Below the pieces are notes generated by a model, which was not told the DNA's origin, searched no databases, and saw only the letters and a list, made by a program, of their open reading frames with translations. Below, one piece after another: positions 1 through 7,984 of a stretch of DNA of 64,000 bases. The stretch covers positions 115,188 to 179,187 of the forward strand of contig NZ_JBEYUH010000010.1 in NCBI RefSeq assembly GCF_040643435.1, in the 5' to 3' direction. The position numbers and the translations under genes are program-made. The stretch comes from Rhodococcus sp040643435 (GTDB taxonomy: Bacteria; Actinomycetota; Actinomycetes; Mycobacteriales; Mycobacteriaceae). The number at the start of each line of letters is the position of its first letter. Within the stretch, counting starts at the first letter, position 1.

Positions 1-1
1 C

Positions 2-1456
2 GTGCCGTATGCGGCTCCGACGGGTCCCCGGCGGTTCCGGTCGCCGTTGCCGCCCGAACCGTGGAACGGAGTCCTCGACTGCGCGCGGTTCGGTCCCATC
101 GCGCCTCAGAGCCGTCAGAGCCCGATCGGGATCGAGCCAGGGATGACACTGAGCGAGGACTGCCTCTCGCTCAACATCTGGGCGCCTTCCCCCGACGGGC
201 GAAGGCGCCCGGTGATGGTGTGGATACACGGCGGTGCCTATGTGCTCGGCTACTCGGGCCAGAAGATCTACGACGGTCGAACGCTCTGTGAATCCGGTGA
301 TGTCGTGGTCGTGACGATCAACTACCGGCTCGGCGCGCTCGGCTTCCTCGACCTGTCGTCGTTCTCGACGCCGGAGATCACCTTCGAAACCAACGTCGGT
401 CTACGTGATCAGATCGCGGCTCTGGAATGGGTTCGCGACTGCATCGCCGATTTCGGCGGCGATCCGGACGATGTGACCGTCTTCGGGGAATCGTCGGGGG
501 GAGGGTCGATCACCACCCTGATGACGATCCCGAAGGCCGAAGGTCTCTTTCACCGTGCGATCGCACAGTCGCCGCCCGCGACCTCGGTGTACGGCAGCGA
601 ACGGGCCGCGGCGGTCGGTGCACGCTTCCTCGAGATCCTGGATCTGCCGCGGTCCCGGATCGCAGAATTGCTGACGATGCCGACCGACACCCTCGTCGAG
701 GCCTCGGAGGTGCTCGTAACCGAGACGCCCACCAAGGTGCCGGGCACACTCGCCATGACGCCGGTGGTCGACCGCGACCTGGTGCCGAAGTATCCCGTCG
801 CGGCATTCCAGAAGGGCCTGTCGCACCGCGTCCCGTTGATCATCGGATCGAACAAGGATGAGCCCTCGATCTTCCGGTTCATGAAGTCCCCGCTGATGCC
901 GGTGGACGACAACGCCGTGCAGGCAATGCTCGCCGCGCTCGCCGACGATCGGCCGGATCTCGATCCCGGACGTATCGCCGAAATCGTTGCGGCATATCCA
1001 GATCTGCCCAAGCCGGTCGGTGCCATGGCATTGTCGCGCGATGCGGGCTTCCGGATGCCGGTGCTGTGGATCGCCGAGGCGCACAGCGCACACTCGCCGA
1101 CCTGGGTGTATCGCTTCGACCATGCGACCCCGATGTTCAAGGCCGCGCGGATCGGCGCCGGCCATGCGACCGAACTGGCTTATGTCTTCGGAAATTTCGG
1201 CACGCTCGGTCGAGATCCGACGTTCTGGCTCGGTGGCCGTAAGGTGGCCGCCGAGGTGTCCGGGCGCGTGCAGCGACGCTGGGTGGCGTTCGCGCACCAC
1301 GGTGTACCGGCGGCGCTGGACGGCTCGAAGCACTGGCCGCAGTACGACGTGGAGGAACGGCTGACCTTGCTGATCGACTCCACCGACCGTGTCGAGTCGG
1401 ATCCGGACGGGGAGATGCGCAGGGTCTGGGGTACCGAGGTGATGGGCTTCAACTGA
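2..1456 (+). CDS. Type B carboxylesterase, 5'-truncated
   Basis: Alpha/beta-hydrolase of the carboxylesterase/cholinesterase family, hydrolysing carboxylic esters. The readable 484 residues open at the IPYAAP-like motif that normally lies some 20-40 residues into the family, so the true start is probably left of the window and the GTG at base 2 is just an in-frame codon. Visible are EDCLSLN (52-58), the oxyanion-hole HGGAY (76-80) and the nucleophile elbow GESSG with Ser164. An acidic residue and a His should complete the triad; GAGHATE near residue 390 is the likely His region. The substrate cannot be told from sequence. A strong hairpin follows the stop codon. Confidence 0.9.
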   Translation: MPYAAPTGPRRFRSPLPPEPWNGVLDCARFGPIAPQSRQSPIGIEPGMTLSEDCLSLNIWAPSPDGRRRPVMVWIHGGAYVLGYSGQKIYDGRTLCESGDVVVVTINYRLGALGFLDLSSFSTPEITFETNVGLRDQIAALEWVRDCIADFGGDPDDVTVFGESSGGGSITTLMTIPKAEGLFHRAIAQSPPATSVYGSERAAAVGARFLEILDLPRSRIAELLTMPTDTLVEASEVLVTETPTKVPGTLAMTPVVDRDLVPKYPVAAFQKGLSHRVPLIIGSNKDEPSIFRFMKSPLMPVDDNAVQAMLAALADDRPDLDPGRIAEIVAAYPDLPKPVGAMALSRDAGFRMPVLWIAEAHSAHSPTWVYRFDHATPMFKAARIGAGHATELAYVFGNFGTLGRDPTFWLGGRKVAAEVSGRVQRRWVAFAHHGVPAALDGSKHWPQYDVEERLTLLIDSTDRVESDPDGEMRRVWGTEVMGFN

Positions 1457-1458
1457 CG

Positions 1459-1495
1459 GTCGCGGCGGCGATTCGAGGAGATTCGCCGCCGCGAC
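1459..1495. terminator. Hairpin terminator between convergent genes
   Basis: A perfect 13-bp stem (1459-1471 pairing with 1483-1495) with an 11-nt loop lies three bases after the esterase stop and 11 bases from the stop of the facing GNAT gene. There is no T-run, as is common for actinobacterial terminators. It can serve both strands. Confidence 0.7.
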
Positions 1496-1506
1496 GCGCG
1501 CTCGGA

Positions 1507-1797
1507 TCAGTTGCGGTATTCGGGGTGCTCTGCGACGAACTTCTCGACGTACCAGCACGAGGTGCCGATCTTCAGCCCTTCCTCGCGGGTCTCGTCGAGG
1601 GCGTACTGCACGACAACTCCGGCGAGTCCCCGCCCGCGGAACTGTGGGTCGGTGACGGTGTGGTCGAAGTCGCGCAGTTCGCCGCGCTGCGTGTAGTCGG
1701 CATATGCGGCGAGGTCGTCGCCGAGATAGAGGGCGAAACGTGACTTCTCGGCCTCGTGCGCGAGGCGGGTGTCGGTGCTGTCGGTGTTCTGCGTCAT
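1507..1797 (-). CDS. Small GNAT-family N-acetyltransferase (YjdJ-like)
   Basis: A 96-residue single-domain GNAT protein. The acetyl-CoA pyrophosphate-binding signature FRGRGLAG sits at 53-60, preceded by a strand with DHTVTDP and followed by the helix VVVQYALDETREEG; the end CWYVEKFVAEHPEY is typical of the short YjdJ-type GNATs. The acceptor is unknown. It is the last gene of a five-gene leftward operon and its ATG overlaps the stop of the upstream gene by four bases (ATGA), so translation is probably coupled. Since the first gene of the operon is a sirtuin deacylase, a link to protein acylation is possible but inferred. Confidence 0.85.
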   Translation of the reverse strand: MTQNTDSTDTRLAHEAEKSRFALYLGDDLAAYADYTQRGELRDFDHTVTDPQFRGRGLAGVVVQYALDETREEGLKIGTSCWYVEKFVAEHPEYRN

Positions 1798-2447
1798 GGA
1801 TCAACGGTACCTGCGGGATCACCGTGCTCGGTGTCGACGACGAGTACGTCGTCGTCGGTCAGGGCCACATGGTCGATGTCGTGCTCACGCAGGAACGCCA
1901 GAGTCTGCGATATGCCGTCGTCGGCGAGAGCGGACGCCCCGGCGTGGGGCACGATCACCCGGTCGATCCAGCCCAGTCCGTCCCAGACCACGGCCGTGCC
2001 GCAAGCGGTGGCGACATCGGCAGGGTCGTCGGAGAATTCGATTCCCCTCAGGGACGGGGTCACGACACACGCGCCGGCGCTGTACCCGCCATAGACCAAC
2101 CGGTCCTCGCGCACCAGTTCCGTGAGCACCGCGTCGCCGCCGCTGCGGGCGAGTTGCGCCCGCAGCACGAAGGTGTTGCCGCCCCGCACCCATACCGACG
2201 GGAACTCCTCGAGGCGCTCACGAAGGGAACCCGGGTCGCCGAGATGATCGCGCAGGTCCAGTTCCTCGGGTGCGAACCCGAGGGAACGCAGCGGAGCCAT
2301 CTCGCTCGTGACTGCTGCCGCCCGCGCTGTGGACGGCCACGCATCGGCGGCGTTCGCGATCACCGCGATCCGGCCCGGCTCGCGTACCAGCCGGACGAAC
2401 GACTCGGCAGCGGTACCGAACCGGTAGGACGACAAGAACAGTCGCAT
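1794..2447 (-). CDS. Peptidase S51 / type 1 glutamine amidotransferase-like protein
   Basis: A 217-residue protein of the class I glutamine-amidotransferase-like fold in its peptidase E (S51) form. The nucleophile elbow GYSAGACV (121-128) places Ser123 as nucleophile, and the substrate-side motif RGGNTF (88-93) matches the GGNTF box of PepE relatives. A further in-frame start 35 residues upstream would lie inside the previous gene and adds only low-complexity sequence, so the ATG at 2447, four bases after the preceding stop, was chosen. PepE proteins cleave Asp-X dipeptides; whether this one does is unknown. Fourth gene of the sirtuin operon. Confidence 0.82.
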   Translation of the reverse strand: MRLFLSSYRFGTAAESFVRLVREPGRIAVIANAADAWPSTARAAAVTSEMAPLRSLGFAPEELDLRDHLGDPGSLRERLEEFPSVWVRGGNTFVLRAQLARSGGDAVLTELVREDRLVYGGYSAGACVVTPSLRGIEFSDDPADVATACGTAVVWDGLGWIDRVIVPHAGASALADDGISQTLAFLREHDIDHVALTDDDVLVVDTEHGDPAGTVDP

Positions 2448-2451
2448 GAGC

Positions 2452-3297
2452 TCAGATCGTGAACGCGAGGTTGTCGACGATGCGGCGACCGACCTCGCTG
2501 TCGCCGCCGAACGAGATCTCGTCGAGCCGATCCGCAGCCCGTTCGCGTCCACCGGCGAGGCGCACGAACAGCGACGAGTCCATCGCGATCGTCGACGTCG
2601 CCGGCTGCGAGAGCTCCGGTACCTCGCTCGCCCGGCCGTGGACCTCGACGTGGATTGTGCGCGCGAGGGGACCGGAGAGTTCGATCGTGATGCGTGCGCC
2701 CTCGGGCGCCTTGCCGCGCTTGCCCACGATGAAGGGCACCGCCCCGAAGACCTCCCTCGACGCCAGCTCGGCTCGCGGACCGCCCTCGGAGCCGGTGCTG
2801 CCCAGTGCGTCGCAGATGTCGAGCTCGTGAAGCCAGCAGTCGAACACGCGGATACGCATGAAGCGCCCGTACGGAGCGGGTCCGACCGGCGTGTCCGATT
2901 CCTTCTCGAAGTCCGCCTGCGTCATCGCGTCGAGCTCGTCCGTGCGACGCGCGATGATCTCCCGGTAGTGCGACAGCACTTCCGCGCCGGGTACGGGACG
3001 CAGCGACTCGACCCACAGCTCGTTGAACGCCGCGATGTCGTTATGCACGTGGGGGAACGAACCTACGTCCGCCTCCACGCGCGGAGCGTCGATATCCGAG
3101 AGCATCGACTCGGTGCCGATGAGGTGCGCGGTGATGTCCTTGATCGTCCATCCCGGCAGGGAAGTGGGCGTCTTCCACTCGTCGTCGGTGAGCCCGGCGA
3201 GCAACTCGTCGAGCGCGGCGAACTGCTCGAGCAGCAGCGGCCGGATGGTCTCGATCGGAAACTCGGCGGTCTCGGCGGTGTCGCGATGTGATGTCAC
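2452..3297 (-). CDS. Mycothiol-dependent maleylpyruvate isomerase family protein
   Basis: A 281-residue DinB-like/MDMPI protein. The N-terminal four-helix domain carries LPGWTIKDITAHLIG near 50, the usual W-x-x-x-D-x-x-x-H metal-binding pattern, with further metal ligands expected in the histidine after the ERIFDCWLHELD-like helix (FDCWLHELD is present). Family members use mycothiol or bind metal; most actinobacterial paralogues have unknown substrates, so isomerase activity is not assured. The GTG start overlaps the stop of the HIT gene by four bases (GTGA). Third gene of the leftward operon. Confidence 0.82.
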   Translation of the reverse strand: MTSHRDTAETAEFPIETIRPLLLEQFAALDELLAGLTDDEWKTPTSLPGWTIKDITAHLIGTESMLSDIDAPRVEADVGSFPHVHNDIAAFNELWVESLRPVPGAEVLSHYREIIARRTDELDAMTQADFEKESDTPVGPAPYGRFMRIRVFDCWLHELDICDALGSTGSEGGPRAELASREVFGAVPFIVGKRGKAPEGARITIELSGPLARTIHVEVHGRASEVPELSQPATSTIAMDSSLFVRLAGGRERAADRLDEISFGGDSEVGRRIVDNLAFTI

Positions 3298-3734
3298 TGA
3301 TGCTCCTCGGAGGTGAGACGGTCGAGTCCGGCGCGGATGAGCGCAGCGGTGGTCTCGGGATCGTGGGGGCGGCGGCGGATCAGGCCGATGCCCATCCGGA
3401 CACGGTCGCCTTCCCAGCGGGGCAGTACGTGCAGGTGGGCGTGGAAGACGGTCTGGAAGGCTGCTCGCCCGTCGTTGAGGACGAGATTGGTTCCGTCGGT
3501 GGCGAGTTCCGAACGGGACATGGCACGAGCGATCCGCTGCCCGGCACGGAAGACGGCTGCGCCCGCGCTCGGATCGAGATCCTCGAGGCGGGCTGCATGC
3601 ACGCGGGGGACGACGAGCGTGTGCCCGCGTGCGATCGGCCGGACGTCGAGGAAGGCCACGACGTCGTCGTCCTCGTAGACCCGTGCTGCAGGGCCACTGC
3701 CTTCGACTATGGCGCAGAACACGCAGGAACTCAT
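3294..3734 (-). CDS. HIT family nucleotide hydrolase/transferase
   Basis: A 146-residue histidine-triad protein. An N-terminal CVFC pair (4-7) resembles the zinc-binding half-site seen in many bacterial HIT proteins, GHTLVVPRVH follows near 37-46, and the catalytic triad HAHLHV has His98, His100 and His102, with His100 expected to be the nucleophile. HIT enzymes hydrolyse nucleoside phosphoramidates or acyl-AMPs. The ATG is preceded 23 bases upstream by the sirtuin stop, so this is the second gene of that operon. Deacylation by a sirtuin releases nicotinamide and O-acyl-ADP-ribose; a HIT hydrolase acting on an adenylated by-product would fit but is speculative. Confidence 0.9.
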   Translation of the reverse strand: MSSCVFCAIVEGSGPAARVYEDDDVVAFLDVRPIARGHTLVVPRVHAARLEDLDPSAGAAVFRAGQRIARAMSRSELATDGTNLVLNDGRAAFQTVFHAHLHVLPRWEGDRVRMGIGLIRRRPHDPETTAALIRAGLDRLTSEEHQ

Positions 3735-3757
3735 CGGGTCACCATACGCGGCGTGTG

Positions 3758-4504
3758 TCACTTCTTCAGGGCACCGACCAGAGCCGGCAACCCCACCGCC
3801 GCCGTGGTGCGCCAACTGTGGTCGACCTGGTCGCTCAGTGCGGTCTCGCGTGGATCGATCTCCACGATCGGGATGCCTTGGCCGCGAGCGAGCGAGGGCA
3901 GGCCGGCCGCCGGGTACACGACTCCCGAGGTGCCGACGACCAGGAGCAGGTCCGCGTCGCGCACGGCTTCGGTCGCGTCCTCCCACGGTTGCGGCGGCAG
4001 CATTTCGCCGAACCACACGACTCCGGGGCGCCCGTCGCCACCGCATGCGCGGCACTGCGGGGGAGCCAGGCGCGCGACGGCTGTCTCCGGCGGGTCGGGA
4101 AGTTCGACGGGTCGCTCGCATCGGCTGCACCGCGGAGCGAAGAGGCTGCCGTGCAGATGCGTCACATCGTTGCTGCCGGCTCGCTCGTGGAGGTCGTCGA
4201 CGTTCTGGGTCACGATCCGTACGCGGGCGAGGTGTGCCCAGTCGGCGAGGGCGCGGTGGCCGGCATTGGGTTGTACTCGCCGCACGAGCGCGACCCGCCA
4301 CTGATACCAGGCCCAGACCGTGGCGGGATCGTCCGCCCATGCCTCCGGTGTCGCGAGGGCAGACGCGTCGAAGTTCTCCCACAAGCCGGTCTGCGCGTCG
4401 CGGAAGGTGGGCACACCGCTCTCGGCGGACATCCCTGCACCGGTCAGGACGGCCACACAGCGAGCCGATCCGGCGAGATCGAGGACCGGTGCCGGTATGT
4501 TCAC
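3758..4504 (-). CDS. Sirtuin NAD-dependent protein deacylase (CobB-like, class III features)
   Basis: A 248-residue Sir2 protein that removes acyl groups from lysines using NAD+. Visible are GAGMSAESG (22-30) for NAD binding, TQNVDDLH (99-106), catalytic His118 in HLHG, and four zinc cysteines at 126, 129, 151 and 154. A Tyr67-x-x-Arg70 pair sits where class III sirtuins (E. coli CobB, SIRT5) bind the carboxylate of succinyl or malonyl groups, so desuccinylase activity is plausible. Start: GTG at 4504; an in-frame GTG at 4594 would add 30 residues with no family similarity. First gene of a leftward five-gene operon. Confidence 0.92.
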   Translation of the reverse strand: MNIPAPVLDLAGSARCVAVLTGAGMSAESGVPTFRDAQTGLWENFDASALATPEAWADDPATVWAWYQWRVALVRRVQPNAGHRALADWAHLARVRIVTQNVDDLHERAGSNDVTHLHGSLFAPRCSRCERPVELPDPPETAVARLAPPQCRACGGDGRPGVVWFGEMLPPQPWEDATEAVRDADLLLVVGTSGVVYPAAGLPSLARGQGIPIVEIDPRETALSDQVDHSWRTTAAVGLPALVGALKK

Positions 4505-4656
4505 GGCCGTCCGGCCGGGGCCGGCGAGATGCGGCGGGCGCGCCGGGCGGTCACGGAGGTCTTCCTCCTCGTGCTCTCGGCCACCGCTGGTCACACGTGT
4601 CCCTTACGCGTGTGGAGATGGAAGTGCAAGGGCGATACTCGCTCTCCGGGAGTCTG

Positions 4657-4685
4657 TATCGATTCGGAAACGATCTGAATCGATA
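4657..4685. promoter_or_regulatory. 9-bp inverted repeat, possible operator
   Basis: TATCGATTC (4657-4665) and its exact complement GAATCGATA (4677-4685) are separated by 11 bases in the divergent region upstream of pntAA and the sirtuin operon. The AT-rich arms and central spacing suit a dimeric repressor better than a terminator. The cognate regulator is not visible in the window. Confidence 0.45.
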
Positions 4686-4821
4686 AACGTCACCAGTTTC
4701 CCTGTGTGGGTCGAATGGTTTTGCTAGTGCTGGCCTTTCGCGCTCGGATTCGGCTCCGGGCTCGGAAATGGCCAGGATCCGGCGTTCTTTCCAGTCTTCC
4801 TCACGGGTGGAAAATGGCTTC

Positions 4822-4842
4822 TGTGAGGTGAGCTGCCTCACA
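4822..4842. promoter_or_regulatory. 7-bp inverted repeat, possible operator
   Basis: TGTGAGG (4822-4828) and CCTCACA (4836-4842) are exact complements with a 7-base spacer, upstream of the pnt operon. The shape resembles a binding site for a GntR-like or similar dimeric regulator, but no regulator can be named. Confidence 0.35.
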
Positions 4843-5030
4843 AACTTTCGTCATCTTGCGGTTCGGACTCGATTCAGATGATCGGAACAGGTTGCGAGCT
4901 CACAGGAGGGCACGGTAGGTCTGCATAAGCCTTTAAGCGCAGGACAGGCCGTCACATGGCCTCCGATAACGCATCTTTCGCCGCCGACCGTGGCGCGACG
5001 CGCACTTTCATCGACGCAGGAGTCAAAGAA

Positions 5031-6158
5031 TTGAGTACCGAAGGATCGAACACGGGGAGCGGAGCGCACCGCCGTCCGACCGTCGGCGTGGTTCGTGAAA
5101 CGAACGACGGGGAACGGCGGGTCGCGCTCGTGCCGAAGATCGTGCCCTCGCTGATCGGCAAAGGATTCGACGTCGTCGTCGAATCCGGTGCCGGTCAGGG
5201 CGCGCTGATTCCGGACGCGGCCTACAAGGAGGCCGGCGCGAATGTCGGTGACGCCTGGTCTGCCGACATCGTCGTCAAGGTTGCCCCGCCGAACGACACG
5301 GAGATCGCCCGCATGAAGTCCGGTCAGCGACTGATCGGCTTCCTCGCCCCGCGCAATGCCGACAATCAGATCGGCGCCCTGACACAGGCCGGCGTCGAGG
5401 CGTACGCCGTGGAGTCCATCCCGCGTATCTCTCGCGCGCAGGTCATGGACGCCCTGTCGTCGCAGGCCAACGTCGCCGGTTACAAGGCCGTGCTGGTCGC
5501 GGCGAGCGAATCCACGCGCTTTTTCCCGATGCTCACCACCGCCGCCGGCACGGTGAAGCCGGCGACCGTGCTGGTGCTCGGTGTGGGTGTCGCGGGTCTG
5601 CAGGCGCTGGCCACGGCGAAGCGTCTCGGTGGCCGCACCACCGGTTACGACGTGCGTCCCGAGGTCGCCGATCAGGTGCGCTCGGTCGGTGCCCAGTGGC
5701 TCGATCTCGGTATCGACGCTGCCGGTGAGGGCGGCTACGCGCGTGAGCTCACCGAAGACGAGCGGGCGCAGCAGCAGCAGGCACTGGAAGATGCGATCAA
5801 GGGCTTCGACGTCGTCATCACCACCGCCCTCGTGCCGGGCCGCCCGGCGCCGCGTCTGGTGACCGCCGCCGCGGTCGAGGGGATGAAGCCGGGTTCGGTG
5901 ATCGTCGACCTCGCCGGTGAAACCGGTGGCAACTGCGAACTCACCGAGCCGGGGCAGACCGTGGTCAAGCACGACGTGACGATCTGCTCGCCGCTCAACC
6001 TGCCCGCGACGATGCCGGAGCACGCCTCCGAGCTCTACTCGAAGAACGTGTACGCGCTGATCGAGTTGTTGCTCGACGAATCCGGTGCCCTGGCCCCGGA
6101 CTTCTCGGACGAGATCCTCGCGGCTGCCTGCGTGACACGCTCGAAGGAGAACTCCTAG
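5031..6158 (+). CDS. pntAA: NAD(P) transhydrogenase subunit alpha 1 (PntAA)
   Basis: The NAD(H)-binding dI domain of proton-translocating transhydrogenase, which moves hydride between NADH and NADP+ using the proton gradient. It has the AlaDH/PNT N-domain (PTVGVVRETNDGERRVAL) and a Rossmann domain with VLGVGVAGLQA. I chose TTG 5031 because AGGAG at 5018-5022 lies 8 bases upstream; the family normally begins a few residues before the VGVVRE strand. An in-frame ATG at 4956 would add 25 residues with only a weak ribosome binding site. The stop is directly followed by the ATG of the next subunit, giving the three-polypeptide arrangement usual in actinobacteria. Confidence 0.93.
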   Translation: MSTEGSNTGSGAHRRPTVGVVRETNDGERRVALVPKIVPSLIGKGFDVVVESGAGQGALIPDAAYKEAGANVGDAWSADIVVKVAPPNDTEIARMKSGQRLIGFLAPRNADNQIGALTQAGVEAYAVESIPRISRAQVMDALSSQANVAGYKAVLVAASESTRFFPMLTTAAGTVKPATVLVLGVGVAGLQALATAKRLGGRTTGYDVRPEVADQVRSVGAQWLDLGIDAAGEGGYARELTEDERAQQQQALEDAIKGFDVVITTALVPGRPAPRLVTAAAVEGMKPGSVIVDLAGETGGNCELTEPGQTVVKHDVTICSPLNLPATMPEHASELYSKNVYALIELLLDESGALAPDFSDEILAAACVTRSKENS

Positions 6159-6488
6159 ATGTACAACGAACTACTCGCGAACATCGCGATTCTGGTCCTG
6201 GCCGGATTCGTCGGTTTCGCCGTCATCTCCAAGGTGCCGAACACGCTGCACACGCCGCTGATGTCGGGTACCAACGCCATCCACGGCATCGTCGTGCTCG
6301 GCGCTCTCGTCGTGCTCGGTCACCTCCCGGGAGACGCCTCCTGGGGAATCAAGATCATCCTGTTCGTCGCTCTGGTCTTCGGCACCCTGAACGTCGTCGG
6401 TGGCTTCGTCGTCACCGATCGCATGCTCGGGATGTTCAAGCAGCGCAAGGACTCCCCGGCTGCTCAGAAGAAGGGGGCTGACGCCTGA
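6159..6488 (+). CDS. pntAB: NAD(P) transhydrogenase subunit alpha 2 (PntAB)
   Basis: A 109-residue membrane protein with about three hydrophobic helices, forming the N-terminal part of the dII proton channel of transhydrogenase. In E. coli it is fused to dI as the end of PntA; here it is a separate polypeptide. The ATG abuts the TAG of pntAA with no gap and its own stop overlaps the pntB start by one base, so the three subunits are almost certainly translated together in fixed ratio. Confidence 0.93.
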   Translation: MYNELLANIAILVLAGFVGFAVISKVPNTLHTPLMSGTNAIHGIVVLGALVVLGHLPGDASWGIKIILFVALVFGTLNVVGGFVVTDRMLGMFKQRKDSPAAQKKGADA

Positions 6489-7912
6489 TGAGCTACCTCG
6501 TCTCGGTCCTGTACATCATCGCCTTCGCGATGTTCATCTACGGTCTGTCGGGTCTGACCGGTCCGAAGACCGCCGTACGCGGCAACTACATCGCCGCGGC
6601 CGGTATGGCGCTGGCCGTCGTCGCCGTGCTCATCGACATCCGCGACACGGAGAACTGGGGTCTGATCATCGGCGGCCTGGCCGTCGGTGTGATCCTCGGC
6701 GTCCCGCCGGCACTGAAGACCAAGATGACGGCCATGCCGCAGCTGGTCGCGCTGTTCAACGGTGTCGGTGGTGGCACCGTCGCGCTCATCGCATGGGCCG
6801 AATACCTCGAGTCCACCAGCTTCACCTCGCTCGACGACCAGCCCACCGTGGTCATGATCGTCGGCTCGCTGTTCGCCGCGATCATCGGTTCGATCTCGTT
6901 CTGGGGTTCGCTGGTTGCCTTCGCGAAGCTGCAGGAACTGCTGAACAAGAATCTCGAGCGCAAGCTGGTCGCCTCGGCGAAGCTGTTCCAGCTCGCGAAC
7001 ATCGTGCTGGTGCTCGCGTCGATCGCGATCGCCGTGTACATCGGGATCAGCGCCGACGGCGAGCCGCTGGCTTCCTGGTGGATCCTGGCACTGCTCGTCG
7101 TGGCCGGCCTGATGGGTCTGTTCGTGGTGTTCCCGATCGGCGGCGCGGATATGCCGGTGGTCATCTCGCTGCTCAACGCGCTGACCGGTCTGTCGGCGGC
7201 CGCTGCGGGTCTGGCGCTGAACAACCAGGCCATGATCGTTGCGGGCATGATCGTCGGTGCCTCCGGCACGATCCTGACCAACCTCATGGCCAAGGCCATG
7301 AACCGGTCGATCCCTGCGATCGTCTTCGGCGCCTTCGGTGGCGGCGAGGCGGCCGGTGGTGTTGCCTCGGCTTCGGGTGGCACGGTCAAGGCCACCTCCG
7401 CGTCGGATGCCGCCATCCAGATGGCGTACGCCAATCAGGTCATCGTCGTGCCCGGCTACGGTCTGGCCGTCGCTCAGGCCCAGCACGCCGTCAAGGAGAT
7501 GGCAGCGCTGCTCGAGGACCGTGGTGTCGAGGTCAAGTATGCGATCCATCCGGTCGCAGGTCGTATGCCCGGACACATGAACGTCCTGCTCGCCGAGGCC
7601 GACGTCGAGTACGACGCGATGAAGGAGATGGACGACATCAACGGCGAGTTCGGCCGCACCGATGTCACCATCGTGATCGGCGCGAACGACGTCACCAACC
7701 CGGCAGCCCGGCTGGACTCGACGAGCCCGATCTACGGCATGCCGATCCTCAACGTCGACCAGTCGAAGTCGGTCATCGTGCTCAAGCGTTCGATGAGCTC
7801 CGGTTACGCCGGTATCGACAACCCGTTGTTCACCGCCGACAACACCTCGATGCTGTTCGGTGACGCGAAGAAGATGGTCTCGGAGGTCACCGAGGAACTC
7901 AAGGCCCTGTAG
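6488..7912 (+). CDS. pntB: NAD(P) transhydrogenase subunit beta (PntB)
   Basis: A 474-residue subunit containing most of the dII membrane channel (residues about 1-270, many hydrophobic helices, including GGADMPVVISLLNALTG) and the cytoplasmic NADP(H)-binding dIII domain at the C-terminus (VIVVPGYGLAVAQAQ with the inverted Rossmann fingerprint, then HPVAGRMPGHMNVLLAEA and NPAA). With PntAA and PntAB it makes the complete enzyme, supplying NADPH for biosynthesis and redox defence. A very strong hairpin follows the gene. Confidence 0.95.
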   Translation: MSYLVSVLYIIAFAMFIYGLSGLTGPKTAVRGNYIAAAGMALAVVAVLIDIRDTENWGLIIGGLAVGVILGVPPALKTKMTAMPQLVALFNGVGGGTVALIAWAEYLESTSFTSLDDQPTVVMIVGSLFAAIIGSISFWGSLVAFAKLQELLNKNLERKLVASAKLFQLANIVLVLASIAIAVYIGISADGEPLASWWILALLVVAGLMGLFVVFPIGGADMPVVISLLNALTGLSAAAAGLALNNQAMIVAGMIVGASGTILTNLMAKAMNRSIPAIVFGAFGGGEAAGGVASASGGTVKATSASDAAIQMAYANQVIVVPGYGLAVAQAQHAVKEMAALLEDRGVEVKYAIHPVAGRMPGHMNVLLAEADVEYDAMKEMDDINGEFGRTDVTIVIGANDVTNPAARLDSTSPIYGMPILNVDQSKSVIVLKRSMSSGYAGIDNPLFTADNTSMLFGDAKKMVSEVTEELKAL

Positions 7913-7926
7913 TCCTTTCGGTTCCC

Positions 7927-7966
7927 GTCACGGCGCCCACGCGGATCCCCGCGTGGGCGCCGTGAC
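7927..7966. terminator. 18-bp perfect hairpin terminator after pntB
   Basis: Arms 7927-7944 and 7949-7966 are exact complements around a 4-base loop, 14 bases after the pntB stop and 18 bases from the end of the facing E2 gene. It should stop transcription from both sides. Confidence 0.85.
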
Positions 7967-7984
7967 GCGTGCCAGGGGGTGCCG

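Larger units (their letters stand above)
4505..5030. other. Divergent intergenic region, sirtuin operon / pnt operon
   Basis: About 525 bases with no convincing gene apart from possible N-terminal extensions of the flanking genes. It must hold the promoters of both the leftward sirtuin operon and the rightward pnt operon. Two inverted repeats (listed separately) stand out, and the base composition is locally less GC-rich than the coding DNA around it. An AGGAGG at about 4903-4908 resembles a ribosome binding site but no start codon follows at useful distance. I could not assign a -35/-10 pair with confidence. Confidence 0.6.

Noticed and set aside
4903..4908. Ribosome binding site AGGAGG implying a small gene before pntAA
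   Set aside because: No start codon follows at a useful distance and no coherent frame is present.
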